From NCBI RefSeq assembly GCF_007743815.1, contig NZ_CP036265.1, positions 2,684,823 through 2,748,822 on the forward strand: 64,000 nucleotides of DNA, written 5' to 3'. This document shows positions 43,241 to 51,835 of the stretch, one piece after another; position 1 is the first letter of the stretch; every line of letters begins with the position of its first letter. The position numbers and the translations under genes are program-made. Origin of the DNA: Alienimonas californiensis (GTDB lineage: Bacteria > Planctomycetota > Planctomycetia > Planctomycetales > Planctomycetaceae). The notes below the pieces were generated by a model. The model was not told the origin of the DNA, did not search any database, and saw only the letters and a program-made list of their open reading frames with translations.

Positions 43241-43268
43241 TTCACTAGGGGGTTTTCCCGACTATCTT
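43241..43268 (+). promoter_or_regulatory. Possible promoter upstream of the amidotransferase-like gene
   Basis: TTCACT and TATCTT separated by 16 bases, in a locally AT-richer stretch. This is a moderate match to a housekeeping-sigma promoter and would give a leader of nearly 290 bases. Supported only by inspection. Confidence 0.25.
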
Positions 43269-43377
43269 CCCCCTCGTCGCCGGTCGGGGCGGCCGCCGAA
43301 ACGTTCGGCCGGCAAGCCCCCCGCGACCGGTTGAAAGGATTCGACCGCACCCCGGAGCAAGACGCTCCACGTCGAGA

Positions 43378-43417
43378 GACCCCGCCGCGACGGCATGATC
43401 GCCCGAGCGGCGGGGTC
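43378..43417 (+). other. Hairpin in the leader
   Basis: Inverted arms GACCCCGCCGC and GCGGCGGGGTC with an 18-base loop, followed by CTTACG. No T run, so not a clear terminator. It may be part of a structured 5' leader or a decayed repeat. Confidence 0.4.
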
Positions 43418-43558
43418 CTTACGGCACCCCCCGCACGGCCCCAGTCTCCGTCATCTCGCCCGCAACGGGAAGACGGAACTGACAAGTTTTCCGCGACCCA
43501 TCCCGGACGCACGATGCGTCCAACGTCTTCCCAGACGACCTTGGAAAAGGATTTTCCG

Positions 43559-44374
43559 ATGCCCCGCCGCAAAAAGCCCGCTGCCCCCGCCCCCAAGCCG
43601 GCGCCGAAGCCCGTTATCGGGATCAACGGGGACTTCCGCGGCCCCAAGGCCGACAACAGCCTGCCGGCCCTGAGCTGGTTCAACGCCGGCTACTTCGACA
43701 CCGTCGCCAAGGGCGGCGGCCTGCCGACCCTCATCCCCCCGATGATGGACGACGAGGACCTGCGGCAGTACCTCGGGATGGTGGACGGCATCGTCCTCGC
43801 CGGCGGCCCGCTGGACTTGGACCCGGCCCGGCAGGGCGTCGAACGGCACCCCGCGACCCGCTGCATGCCGTCCCGCCGCGAGGACTTCGATCGCCGCCTC
43901 GCCACCATGGCGATCGAGATGAAGCTGCCGATCCTGGCCATCGGCGCCGGCATGCAGCTCCTCAACGTGCTGATGGGCGGCACCCTTCATCAGCACCTCC
44001 CCGAGGACAACCCCAGCGGCCTGCCGCACCGCGACGGCTGCGAGGCGAACCTGCGGCACCTCCTGGAGCCGGTCCCCGGCACCCGCGTCGAAGCGGCCTA
44101 CGGCAACGGCGAGATCCGCGTGAACAGCCTGCACCACATGGCCGTCGACGCCGTCGCCCCGGAGTTCATCGCCAGTGCCCACGCCCCGGACGGCATCGTG
44201 GAGGCGATCGAGACCCAGGACGACGACTGGTACTGCGTGGGCGTGCAGTGGCACCCGGAAAACGAGACTGCCAGCGCCCTGGACATGCAGTTGATCGACG
44301 GCTTCCTCACCGCCTGTCGCGAGAGCAGCCCCGCCGTCCTGCCGATGAGCCGCGGCCTCCGCGCCGCCGCCTGA
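43559..44374 (+). CDS. Class-I glutamine amidotransferase fold protein (peptidase C26-like), nucleophile missing
   Basis: Closest to gamma-glutamyl-GABA hydrolases (PuuD) and other peptidase C26 members. The 271-residue product has a Lys/Pro/Ala-rich start, then KPVIGINGDF and MVDGIVLAGGPLDLDP, PILAIGAGMQLLNVLMGGTLHQ and GVQWHPENE. His232 and Glu234 of the triad are present, but the nucleophile elbow reads AIGAGMQ where active members have GICRGMQ or similar: Gly stands in place of Cys (residue 129) and Ala in place of Arg. It should therefore not hydrolyse as PuuD does. A good ribosome site (GGAAAAGG) supports this start. Confidence 0.85.
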   Translation: MPRRKKPAAPAPKPAPKPVIGINGDFRGPKADNSLPALSWFNAGYFDTVAKGGGLPTLIPPMMDDEDLRQYLGMVDGIVLAGGPLDLDPARQGVERHPATRCMPSRREDFDRRLATMAIEMKLPILAIGAGMQLLNVLMGGTLHQHLPEDNPSGLPHRDGCEANLRHLLEPVPGTRVEAAYGNGEIRVNSLHHMAVDAVAPEFIASAHAPDGIVEAIETQDDDWYCVGVQWHPENETASALDMQLIDGFLTACRESSPAVLPMSRGLRAAA

Positions 44375-44481
44375 CCCGACCGGCCCCGGCCGGTTCCCCG
44401 AACCGCCCGGCGTCCCAGGCCCGCTCCCCCCGGCAGGACGCCGACCGGGGCGGGACCACACCCGAAGACGCCGACGCGACG

Positions 44482-44514
44482 AAGCCCGGGGCGAATGGAA
44501 TTCGCCCCGGGCTT
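44482..44514. terminator. Hairpin between convergent genes
   Basis: A perfect 15-bp stem AAGCCCGGGGCGAAT / ATTCGCCCCGGGCTT with a 3-base loop (GGA), followed by GTTGCTG on the + strand. It lies 107 bases after the amidotransferase-like stop and before the sulfatase stop, which is convergent. It is likely to act as a bidirectional terminator. Confidence 0.6.
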
Positions 44515-44635
44515 GTTGCTGCGCCGAGAGCACGATCTTCGTTTTGGAGGAGGGAACGGAGCCGCGACCGTCAGGGAGCGTCGCTCAGCGGAGCTGCATC
44601 GGCGACCACGGCCACGACGTACCACGGCGAGACGA

Positions 44636-46021
44636 TCACCGTCCCCGTTCGGCCGAGAAGCAGTCCTCGTTCGGCTCGCGGGGCAGCGTGGAGGTCCAAC
44701 TCTCCAGCAGAGTCTTCAAACGCTCGACCTTGCCCGGTCGCTCCTCTTGCATGTTGTGCTCCTCAAGGCGGTCGTCCGGGAAGCGAAACAGTTCGACCTG
44801 CTGCGCATCCTTCCCGAGAAGCAGCTTCCAGCGGCCCTCGCGAACCGCCAGTGCGGGCCAGTTCTCGCCGCGGGCGGACGCGGAGCTCCATTGCCAGAAA
44901 ATCGGCTTCTCGCGAGTCGCATACGGCTTGCCGAGCAGCGCACCAGACTGATCGACGCCGTCGGGCTCATACCCCTCCGGCAGTTCCGCTCCGCCCAGCG
45001 CGCAGAAAGTCGGCAGCAGGTCGACGGCCGTGAGCGGCGTCGTGTCGTCAGTCTTCCCGGCGGCGATGCGACCGGGCCAGCGGGCGATGAACGGCACGCC
45101 GATGCCGCCCTGCAGGAGCGAACGTTTCCGACCGCGGTGGCCCCCCGTCGTGCCCACCGACGCGAAGGAGCCGATTCCCGGCCCCGTGGACCGGTCGTCC
45201 GTGAGTCGGCGGCCGCTGGAATTTTCCGGTCCGTTATCAGAACTGAAGATGACGAGCGTGTCGTCGGTGAGTTCTAAACGGTCCAGCGTCTCCAACAGAC
45301 GCCCGACGCGGGCGTCGGCGTGGGCCAGCACGGCGGCGTAAATCCGATCGCGTTCGTCCTCGAGATGCGAGAACTGTTGTAGATACTCCGGCTTCGGGTA
45401 GTGCGGCGTGTGCGGTTCGTGAATCCACAGATTGAGAAAGAACGGCTTCCCCTCGGCGTGGCTCTTCTCGACGAACTCGATCGACCGACCCACGTCCTCG
45501 AACACCGGCATTTGCGGGCCGGAACAATTAAAGGCTCCGTAGACGTCGAAGCCGTATTCGGTCGGAAGCGGCGCGTCCTCGACCATGGTATTCGTCAGGT
45601 GCCATTTGCCAAAATGGGCCGTCGCGTAGCCGGCGTCCTTTAACAATTTCGGTAACAGCGTCGCCTTCGGATCGAGCCAATCCGGCATGCCGCGTTGCCG
45701 ATGAGACGCGACGGTCGCGAAGTGCCCGTGGATGCTGTGCCGGGCGGGGAACTGACCCGTGACCACGGCCGCGCGGCTCGGCGAACAGACGCCGCTGGCG
45801 ACGGTAAACTGATAAAAGTCCGTCCCCTCCGACGCGAGGCGGTCCAGATTCGGCGTCTCGAGATAAGGGTGCCCATGGCAGCCCAGGTCGCCCCAACCCC
45901 AGTCGTCGGCGAAAATGAAGACGATATTCGGTCGTTCGGCGGCGTCCGTCCGCCCCGCAAGCAGCCCCCCGAACGCGATCAAGACGCAGGTCGAGAGGGA
46001 CGCGAATCTGTGCTGAGTCAC
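44636..46021 (-). CDS. Exported sulfatase (arylsulfatase family)
   Basis: Type I sulfatase that hydrolyses sulfate esters, probably of sulfated polysaccharides, outside the cytosol. It starts with a signal peptide (VTQHRFASLSTCVLIAFGGLLAGRTDA) if the GTG at 46021 is used; an ATG at 46081 would add 20 residues before it. The mature part begins RPNIVFIFADDWGWGDLGCHG with metal-binding Asp residues. The formylglycine site is VCSPSRAAVVTGQ (CXPXR, Cys about 79). KWHLTN and the FSSDNGPEN metal motif are present. Base composition is a little less GC-rich than around it. No formylglycine-generating enzyme is in the window. Confidence 0.92.
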   Translation of the reverse strand: MTQHRFASLSTCVLIAFGGLLAGRTDAAERPNIVFIFADDWGWGDLGCHGHPYLETPNLDRLASEGTDFYQFTVASGVCSPSRAAVVTGQFPARHSIHGHFATVASHRQRGMPDWLDPKATLLPKLLKDAGYATAHFGKWHLTNTMVEDAPLPTEYGFDVYGAFNCSGPQMPVFEDVGRSIEFVEKSHAEGKPFFLNLWIHEPHTPHYPKPEYLQQFSHLEDERDRIYAAVLAHADARVGRLLETLDRLELTDDTLVIFSSDNGPENSSGRRLTDDRSTGPGIGSFASVGTTGGHRGRKRSLLQGGIGVPFIARWPGRIAAGKTDDTTPLTAVDLLPTFCALGGAELPEGYEPDGVDQSGALLGKPYATREKPIFWQWSSASARGENWPALAVREGRWKLLLGKDAQQVELFRFPDDRLEEHNMQEERPGKVERLKTLLESWTSTLPREPNEDCFSAERGR

Positions 46022-46198
46022 TACGGGTTGCCTATGAGCGTCGTCTAGCGACTCGACCCCCACGCCCCGTTCCTGCGTCACGCGAGCCGCGCCGTATTAG
46101 TTGGGAACCGTTCGATGCGAAAGCGTATCGGGTCGCTCCGATCGGTTCAATCTGCCCCCTCGACAGCCGATCGAACGCCGTCGGGGAACAGCGACCAC

Positions 46199-46627
46199 TC
46201 AGTGGCCCGCGGCGACCCGTTCCGCGGCGGTCTCGGGTGTGTGATTGAACAACACACGGCCGCCCGTGCCCCACATGCCCGCGGACCAGGACGCCCACCA
46301 CGGGGCCGGGCGATGGTGGAACAAGGCGACCGCCGAGCGCGGCAGACGGGCCGCGTTCACCTCTTCCACGCCCCCGCCGGGGATCGGCTCGAACTGCACG
46401 ACGACGGGCAGCAGGGCGTCCAACCGACCGTCCGGGGCGGTGACGAAGGTCGGCTCGCCGGAGAACTGCACCTCGACCCACCGCAGCCCGGCCGGTTTGC
46501 CGTCGCGGCCGGCGAGGGCGCGGAACCGCTCCTCCAGTTCCGGCCGCACCGATCGGAACAGCCGTTCGGCGGCCGTGCGGCGTTTGCGGGAGAGGCGGGG
46601 GGGCGGGGCGGTCGCGGCGTCGGACAT
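46199..46627 (-). CDS. Hypothetical protein, 142 aa
   Basis: Not recognised. From the ATG at 46627 it reads MSDAATAPPPRLSRKRRTAAERLF, a basic N-terminus, then RFRALAGRDGKPAGLRWVEVQF, PLLPVVV-like strands and FHHRPAPWWASWSAGMWGTGG with many Trp. It has no signal peptide or membrane segment. The frame is open far upstream (to 47383) across nfo, which is the real gene on the other strand, so only this 3' part is taken. It is divergent from nfo, 54 bases apart. Confidence 0.6.
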   Translation of the reverse strand: MSDAATAPPPRLSRKRRTAAERLFRSVRPELEERFRALAGRDGKPAGLRWVEVQFSGEPTFVTAPDGRLDALLPVVVQFEPIPGGGVEEVNAARLPRSAVALFHHRPAPWWASWSAGMWGTGGRVLFNHTPETAAERVAAGH

Positions 46628-46681
46628 CGGCGGCGATGCTAGCGCCCGCCGTTCGCTCCCCCGACCTCCCGCCGCTCGCCC

Positions 46682-47542
46682 ATGCCGCTGTTCGGTTCGC
46701 ACCTCTCCGTCGCCGGCGGGTTCCACAACGCCGCCGATCGGGCGGGGGAACTGAAACTCGCCGCGGTGCAGATCTTCACCAAGAGCAACCATCAGTGGGC
46801 CGCCAAGCCGCTGACGGAGGAGCTGACGACGCGCTGGACCGCCGCCCACGCCGCCGCCGGCTTGCGGTTCGCCTGCTCGCACGCCAGTTACCTGATCAAC
46901 TTCGCCACCCCCGACCCGGAACTGCGGGAGAAGAGCGTGGCGGCGATGGCGATCGAACTGGAGCGGGCCGACGCCCTCGGTTTGGCCGGCGTGGTGGTGC
47001 ACCCCGGTAGCCATGTGAAAAGCGGTGAGGACGTCGGCCTCGCCGCCGCCGCGGCCGCGATCGCCGACGTGCTGGAGCGGGCGGCGGGCGGAACCTGCGG
47101 CCTGTGGCTGGAGAACACGGCCGGGCAGGGCACGAACCTCGGCTGGAACCTGTCGCACCTCGGGGCGATCGTCGACGCCGTGCCGGAGCGGCTGCGCGGG
47201 CGCTTGGGGGTCTGCTTCGACACCTGCCACGCCTTCGCCGCCGGTTACGACCTGCGGGACGACGCCGGCTACGAGCGGGCGTTCGAGGAGCTGGACGCCG
47301 CCGTCGGGCTCGACCGGCTGGCCTGTTTGCACGTGAACGACAGCAAGGGGGGCCTCGGCAGCCGGCTGGACCGGCACGAGCACATCGGCGAGGGAGAGAT
47401 CGGCGACGCCGGCTTCCGCCGCCTGATGACCGACCCCCGCTGGGACGACACGGCGTTCATCCTGGAAACCCCCAAAAAGGACCGCGACGGCGTTCCGTGG
47501 GACACGCTCAATGTGAAACGGTTACAATCCCTCACCCGCTGA
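46682..47542 (+). CDS. nfo: Endonuclease IV (deoxyribonuclease IV)
   Basis: AP endonuclease for base-excision repair; uses three zinc ions. The 286-residue product matches the family length: FGSHLSVAGGFHNA, SHASYLINFATPD, VVVHPGSHVKSG, LWLENTAGQGTNLG, VCFDTCHAFAAGYDL, LHVNDSKGGLGSRLDRHEHIGEGEIG and FILETPKKD cover the metal ligands. The start is the ATG at 46682, with no clear ribosome site. The downstream 294 bases hold no gene that I recognise. Confidence 0.96.
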   Translation: MPLFGSHLSVAGGFHNAADRAGELKLAAVQIFTKSNHQWAAKPLTEELTTRWTAAHAAAGLRFACSHASYLINFATPDPELREKSVAAMAIELERADALGLAGVVVHPGSHVKSGEDVGLAAAAAAIADVLERAAGGTCGLWLENTAGQGTNLGWNLSHLGAIVDAVPERLRGRLGVCFDTCHAFAAGYDLRDDAGYERAFEELDAAVGLDRLACLHVNDSKGGLGSRLDRHEHIGEGEIGDAGFRRLMTDPRWDDTAFILETPKKDRDGVPWDTLNVKRLQSLTR

Positions 47543-47836
47543 GTCGCCTCAGTCCCCGCAGTCGGACCCGCTCCGCCCTCCGCGCCCGCACGGACAGGCG
47601 GCGCTATCCGGCGGCGTGGAATAATCCGCACAGTCCCGCCCCCTCGTTCCGCGATTCGGGCCGGCGGCGGTCGCGGCGACGGCGAGTCCGATCCGAATCC
47701 AGACGGTGCCGACGGTTCTCCCCCGGCCCGTTTGCGGGCCCGGTTGAGTCCCGTTCCGCCGCGGCCGACGGATTGGCCGCGCCCCCGCCCCGGCTCGCCT
47801 GAGCCGCCGGCCCCGTCCATGGAAAGGGCTTTCGCA

Positions 47837-49672
47837 ATGCCGCACCGCACCGCCGCCCGCCGTCCGCTCCCGGTTTGCGCCCTGCCGCTGCGCGACCGGG
47901 ATGCCAATTGCCGGACGGGAGGCCCCCGGACCGTTCGCCTGCTGACGTTGCGGGCGGCACGGCGGGCGGCGTTGCCGTTAGCGTTGGTTCTCTCCGCGGG
48001 GGCGGTGGGTTGCCAGTCGGCGTCGCGTCCGCTGGAGGCGCTCGCCGGCGTCCGGGACGCGGCGTTCCACCCGAATCGGCCCTGCGAAGGCCCCGGTTGC
48101 GGGCCGGACGCCGTGGCGACGGCGCCCGATCCGTTCGCCGCCGCGGAGCGAGCTGTCGCTCAGCAGGAATCCGCCGACGAGTCCCGCGTCGTCGCCGACG
48201 CCGGGGCCGCCCCGCACACGCCGGACTCCGCGAAGCAATCGGACGCCCAGGCGGGAGCGAAGTTCGCGGACGAGTTCGACGCGATGCTCGCCGTCCTGCG
48301 GGACGAGGCGACCCCCTTCCCCTCCAGCGATCCGGCCGATCGACTCGATTCGGCCGCGGGCGACGTCTCCCTCGCCGGGGCAAACGACGACATGACCGCC
48401 GCGGGCGAGGATCCGTCCGCTCAGGTGGAAGCGCTGTCGAAAGCCGCCCCGAAGGCGGATCTCGCCTCCGCCCCGACCGGCCCGGGCGACCTGTTCTCGG
48501 ACGCCCCGGTCGGTCCGAGGGACCTGTTCGCCGGCGCCCACGCCGAGCCGTCTGAGCGGCCGACGTCGCTGGATCAGGCCTTTGCCGACACCGCCGCCCC
48601 GGCGTCCGTGGAGACGACCGCCGGCGCCGTGGGACCGACCGACGCCGTCCGGAACGCGGCCGTGCAGAACGCCGCCGCGGAGCAGACGGACTTGGCGAAC
48701 GCGGATTCGGCGGCGGAGACGGCGGCGGCGGATGATTCCGACCTCGTGCCGCCGCCGTGGGGACCGGCCGCCGTCGCCGCCCTGGCGGCGGACGATCCGG
48801 GGGACGGGTTCGACCCGTTCGCCCAGTCCGATCTGACGGCGCAGGCCCAGCGGACCGCGCAGGCCGCGAAGGCGGCGCACGACGCCCGGGCGGCTGCGAC
48901 GACCTCCGACGCCGCCGCGGCGCTCGCCGCCCCGATGCCGAGCCCGCTGCCGGCCAGCAACCCGTTCGGCCGGCCGCCGGCCGCGCCGTCGGCGGGGGCG
49001 ACGGTCTCGGCGAACGTCGGCACGCTGCCGTCCGCGGAGGCGGACGTGGCCGCGGCGCCCCGTCCCGTGCCGGTGGAGGCACTGGGGCCGCTGCCGGAGC
49101 TGTCGTTCGGTCGCCCGCCGTTGCCGCCCTCGTTCACCGGCGATGAGGAGTCGTTCGCCCCGCCCGCCGCCTCGCGGATGGGGTCGGCCGACCCGTCGCT
49201 GGCCGCCCTCGCCGGCCCGGACGCCGGCCTGCCCGAGGGGGAGCCGCGGATCGCCTTCGGCCAGCAGGAACCCGCCTTCGGCCCGCCGGAGACGGTCCCG
49301 GCGACGGACCTCGAACCGGCCCTCGCCGCCCTCGCGGCGCCGGCGCCGGTGCCGATGACCGACGCGGCGGTGAACGCGGCGGAGAAAGGGAACGGCGGGC
49401 GCTTCGCCCCGACGATGCCGACCTCCGACGCCGCCGCCCCGGCGCTCGTCGCGGGCGAGGAGCGTCTCCCGGACCTCCGGACCGCCGCCCGGCCGACGGC
49501 CCGCGGCGAAGCCCGATTGGCGGGCGCCGTCGAACTGGACGCCCCGGCGATGCACCCGGCGGGGGGCGTTCGCACTGCCTCGCCGGCGGCTCCGCTGGCC
49601 GCCGGGTTGGGCGTCGGCTGCGTGCTGCTGGTGGGCCTGAGCCTGTGGCGCCGGCGGGGCGGGCTGCTCTAG
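47837..49672 (+). CDS. Ala/Pro-rich lipoprotein-like protein with C-terminal membrane segment
   Basis: A 611-residue protein of unknown function. The N-terminus has a Sec signal with a lipobox-like LVLSAGAVGCQSAS, so Cys is probably lipidated. The long middle is low complexity (Ala, Pro, Asp, Glu; about residues 60-560) without a fold I recognise. The C-terminus has a membrane segment (LAAGLGVGCVLLVGLSLW) followed by Arg residues. I start it at MPHRTAARRPLPV; an ATG six codons earlier is also possible. Long open frames on the opposite strand are shadows of the codon pattern. It is followed by the squalene-cyclase-like gene. Confidence 0.7.
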   Translation: MPHRTAARRPLPVCALPLRDRDANCRTGGPRTVRLLTLRAARRAALPLALVLSAGAVGCQSASRPLEALAGVRDAAFHPNRPCEGPGCGPDAVATAPDPFAAAERAVAQQESADESRVVADAGAAPHTPDSAKQSDAQAGAKFADEFDAMLAVLRDEATPFPSSDPADRLDSAAGDVSLAGANDDMTAAGEDPSAQVEALSKAAPKADLASAPTGPGDLFSDAPVGPRDLFAGAHAEPSERPTSLDQAFADTAAPASVETTAGAVGPTDAVRNAAVQNAAAEQTDLANADSAAETAAADDSDLVPPPWGPAAVAALAADDPGDGFDPFAQSDLTAQAQRTAQAAKAAHDARAAATTSDAAAALAAPMPSPLPASNPFGRPPAAPSAGATVSANVGTLPSAEADVAAAPRPVPVEALGPLPELSFGRPPLPPSFTGDEESFAPPAASRMGSADPSLAALAGPDAGLPEGEPRIAFGQQEPAFGPPETVPATDLEPALAALAAPAPVPMTDAAVNAAEKGNGGRFAPTMPTSDAAAPALVAGEERLPDLRTAARPTARGEARLAGAVELDAPAMHPAGGVRTASPAAPLAAGLGVGCVLLVGLSLWRRRGGLL

Positions 49673-49920
49673 GGCGTTTTCGGGCGGACGGATCGGGCGG
49701 TTCCGTGCCGTCTTGACAGGGCCGCGGCGTGCGGTAGCGTGAAGGTCTCCCATCGTCACCCGCCGATTGCGGGCCGGACGGCCGTTCTGGCTCCGTTCGC
49801 GGATCCGGCCGGCGCCGGGGCTGCTGCCCGCCCCGGTCGTTCGCGGATTCTTCCCGTCGCCGGGGCCGCGGACCGGTGCGGCTCGTCGGCGCCTCCCTGC
49901 GGTCCCCCGCGCCGACTGCC

Positions 49921-51555
49921 ATGTCTGTATCCGCCTCCGACGGCAGCGCCGTTCTCGAACGCGGCCGTGCGGCGTCCCGCGGTCCGCAGGCGGGCTCCGC
50001 CCCGGCGGCCGCTCGACCGTCCAAGGCGGCGGCGTCCAAGGCCGCGAAGCAGCCGGCCGCCGCGCCGTCGGGCGTCCGCAGCGTGCTGGACGAAGAGCCG
50101 CCGGCCCGGCGGTCGCTCGTGGAGTACCTCGGCGTCTGGGGCTTCGCGGTGCTGGTGCACGTCGTCGTGCTGCTGGCCCTGTCGTTCATCGTGATGCCCA
50201 GCGACGTGCGGGAGCAGATCTTCAGCATCCTCGGCGAGCCCTCCGAGGAACCGGACGACGCCCCGATTTTCGAGGCGGTCGAGATGCCGGAGCTCACCGA
50301 GATGGAGGAGCCCAGCGAGGTCACCGACGTGACCAGCGAAGTGGAGGCGGAGGTGATGTCCGAGATGCCGCTGGACATGAGCGACGCGGACCCCACGATG
50401 GCGCTCGACCCGGAGGCAGCGGGGGCGACATTGAACCTCGACCCCGGCCAGATCACCGAGGGTCGCAGCGGGGCGGCGAAGCAGGCCCTGCTGGAGAAGT
50501 ACGGCGGGAACGCGGCGAGCGAGCAGGCCGTCGCCACCGCCCTGAAATGGATCGCCGAACAGCAGCGGCCGGACGGGAGCTGGAACTTCAACGACGTCGG
50601 CGACGAAGAGGCGTTCGACGAAATGGGCAAAACCGAGGTCCGCGACGCCCCCACCGGCGCCACCGCGGCGGCCCTGCTGGCCTTCCTCGGCGCCGGGCAC
50701 ACCCACACCGACGACGGGCCTTATAAGGAGAGCGTCGGCAAGGGAATTAATTACCTGCTGCAGAACGTGCGGGTCGGCCCGGCCGGCGGCGACTACCGCG
50801 GCGGCGTCAAGCAGAGCGGCATGTATATCCAGGGCCTCGCCGCGATCGCCCTGGCGGAAGCCCACGGCATGACCAACGACCGCCGGCTGCGGCAGGCCGC
50901 CGAGGCCGGGGTCAACTTCATCGTCAGCGCCCAGAGCCCCGTCGACGGCGGCTGGCGCTACACCCCCGCGTTCGAGCGCTCCACCCCGGAAGTCAGCGAC
51001 ACCAGCGTCGTCGGCTGGCAACTGATGGCCCTCAAAAGCGCTCAGGCCGCCAAAATTCGCATCAACAAGCGGGCGTTCCTCGGGGTCAACACCTTCCTGG
51101 ACCTCGCCTCTCACAACGACGGCGCCCAGTACGGCTACCTGCCGAAGACTGCCGACGGCGCCGGCGGCTCCCGCCCCCCCATGGACGCGGTCGGCCTGCT
51201 GTGCCGGATGTACATGGGCTGGGACGAGACGGACAAGCGGCTGGAGAAGGGCGTCGAACTGCTCGCCAAGCGGGGACCGAACCGGAACGACAGCTACTAC
51301 GGTTACTACGCCACCCAGGTGCTGCACCACTGGGGCGGTAAGAAGTGGGAGGAGTGGAACGCCGTCCAACGGGACCAGCTCGTGGGCACGCAGGAGAAGT
51401 CGGGCAAGTTCGCGGGCAGTTGGAAGCCGGGCGGCAGCCATAACGACAAAGCCGGCGGCCGGCTGTGGGTTACCTGCCTGTCGGTCATGACCCTGGAGGT
51501 CTACTACCGCCACCTGCCGCTGTACGAACGCGGCGACATTAAAGTCGAGTTCTGA
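49921..51555 (+). CDS. Membrane-anchored prenyltransferase/squalene-oxidase repeat protein
   Basis: A 544-residue protein. The cytosolic N-terminus (to about 65) is Ala/Pro-rich, then a membrane segment (LGVWGFAVLVHVVVLLALSF). A strongly acidic linker follows (about 95-165, many Glu, Met and Asp). The C-terminal domain (about 180-544) is an alpha/alpha-barrel of squalene-cyclase-like repeats with QRPDGSWNFND, SPVDGGWRYTPA and GYLPKTADGAGG. No DXDD catalytic motif is present, so it is not a cyclase. Such proteins are frequent in planctomycetes and of unknown function. It forms a unit with the genes either side. Confidence 0.85.
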   Translation: MSVSASDGSAVLERGRAASRGPQAGSAPAAARPSKAAASKAAKQPAAAPSGVRSVLDEEPPARRSLVEYLGVWGFAVLVHVVVLLALSFIVMPSDVREQIFSILGEPSEEPDDAPIFEAVEMPELTEMEEPSEVTDVTSEVEAEVMSEMPLDMSDADPTMALDPEAAGATLNLDPGQITEGRSGAAKQALLEKYGGNAASEQAVATALKWIAEQQRPDGSWNFNDVGDEEAFDEMGKTEVRDAPTGATAAALLAFLGAGHTHTDDGPYKESVGKGINYLLQNVRVGPAGGDYRGGVKQSGMYIQGLAAIALAEAHGMTNDRRLRQAAEAGVNFIVSAQSPVDGGWRYTPAFERSTPEVSDTSVVGWQLMALKSAQAAKIRINKRAFLGVNTFLDLASHNDGAQYGYLPKTADGAGGSRPPMDAVGLLCRMYMGWDETDKRLEKGVELLAKRGPNRNDSYYGYYATQVLHHWGGKKWEEWNAVQRDQLVGTQEKSGKFAGSWKPGGSHNDKAGGRLWVTCLSVMTLEVYYRHLPLYERGDIKVEF

Positions 51556-51835
51556 CCGACGCCCGTTCCAGGCGAACCGACGTTGTGGACGAAGCGGCCG
51601 CTGAGTTCGGCCGGGCCGCGGATTGAGGGGCGGTGCGGGCGGAACGGCAAGGTTCCGCCGACGGTGCCCGTCGTTGCGAACGCCGCAGCCGTTCCGGTCG
51701 CGGCGGTCCCGAGGCGCGGGGCCCGCTCCGCCGGCCCGCCGGGGCCGGGCGGCCGTTGACCGCCTTCAACGGCGACCGATACCGTACGTGCTCCGTCCGC
51801 GGACCGTCCGCTCGCCCCCCCCGGAAGTCTGTTCC

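Larger units (their letters stand above)
43031..43558. other. Long intergenic leader before the amidotransferase-like gene
   Basis: 528 bases without a convincing gene. It contains a possible promoter (TTCACT at 43241, TATCTT at 43263, spacing 16) and an 11-bp hairpin (43378-43417, GACCCCGCCGC / GCGGCGGGGTC, 18-base loop). GGAAAAGG lies about 10 bases before the next ATG. I cannot match the region to a known riboswitch. The open frame that crosses it is Arg/Pro-rich and probably not translated. Confidence 0.4.

Noticed and set aside
47978..49759. Long - strand open frames opposite the Ala/Pro-rich lipoprotein gene
   Set aside because: They are extremely Arg/Gly-rich with no signal or motif. 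The + frame has a signal peptide with lipobox and a C-terminal membrane segment.
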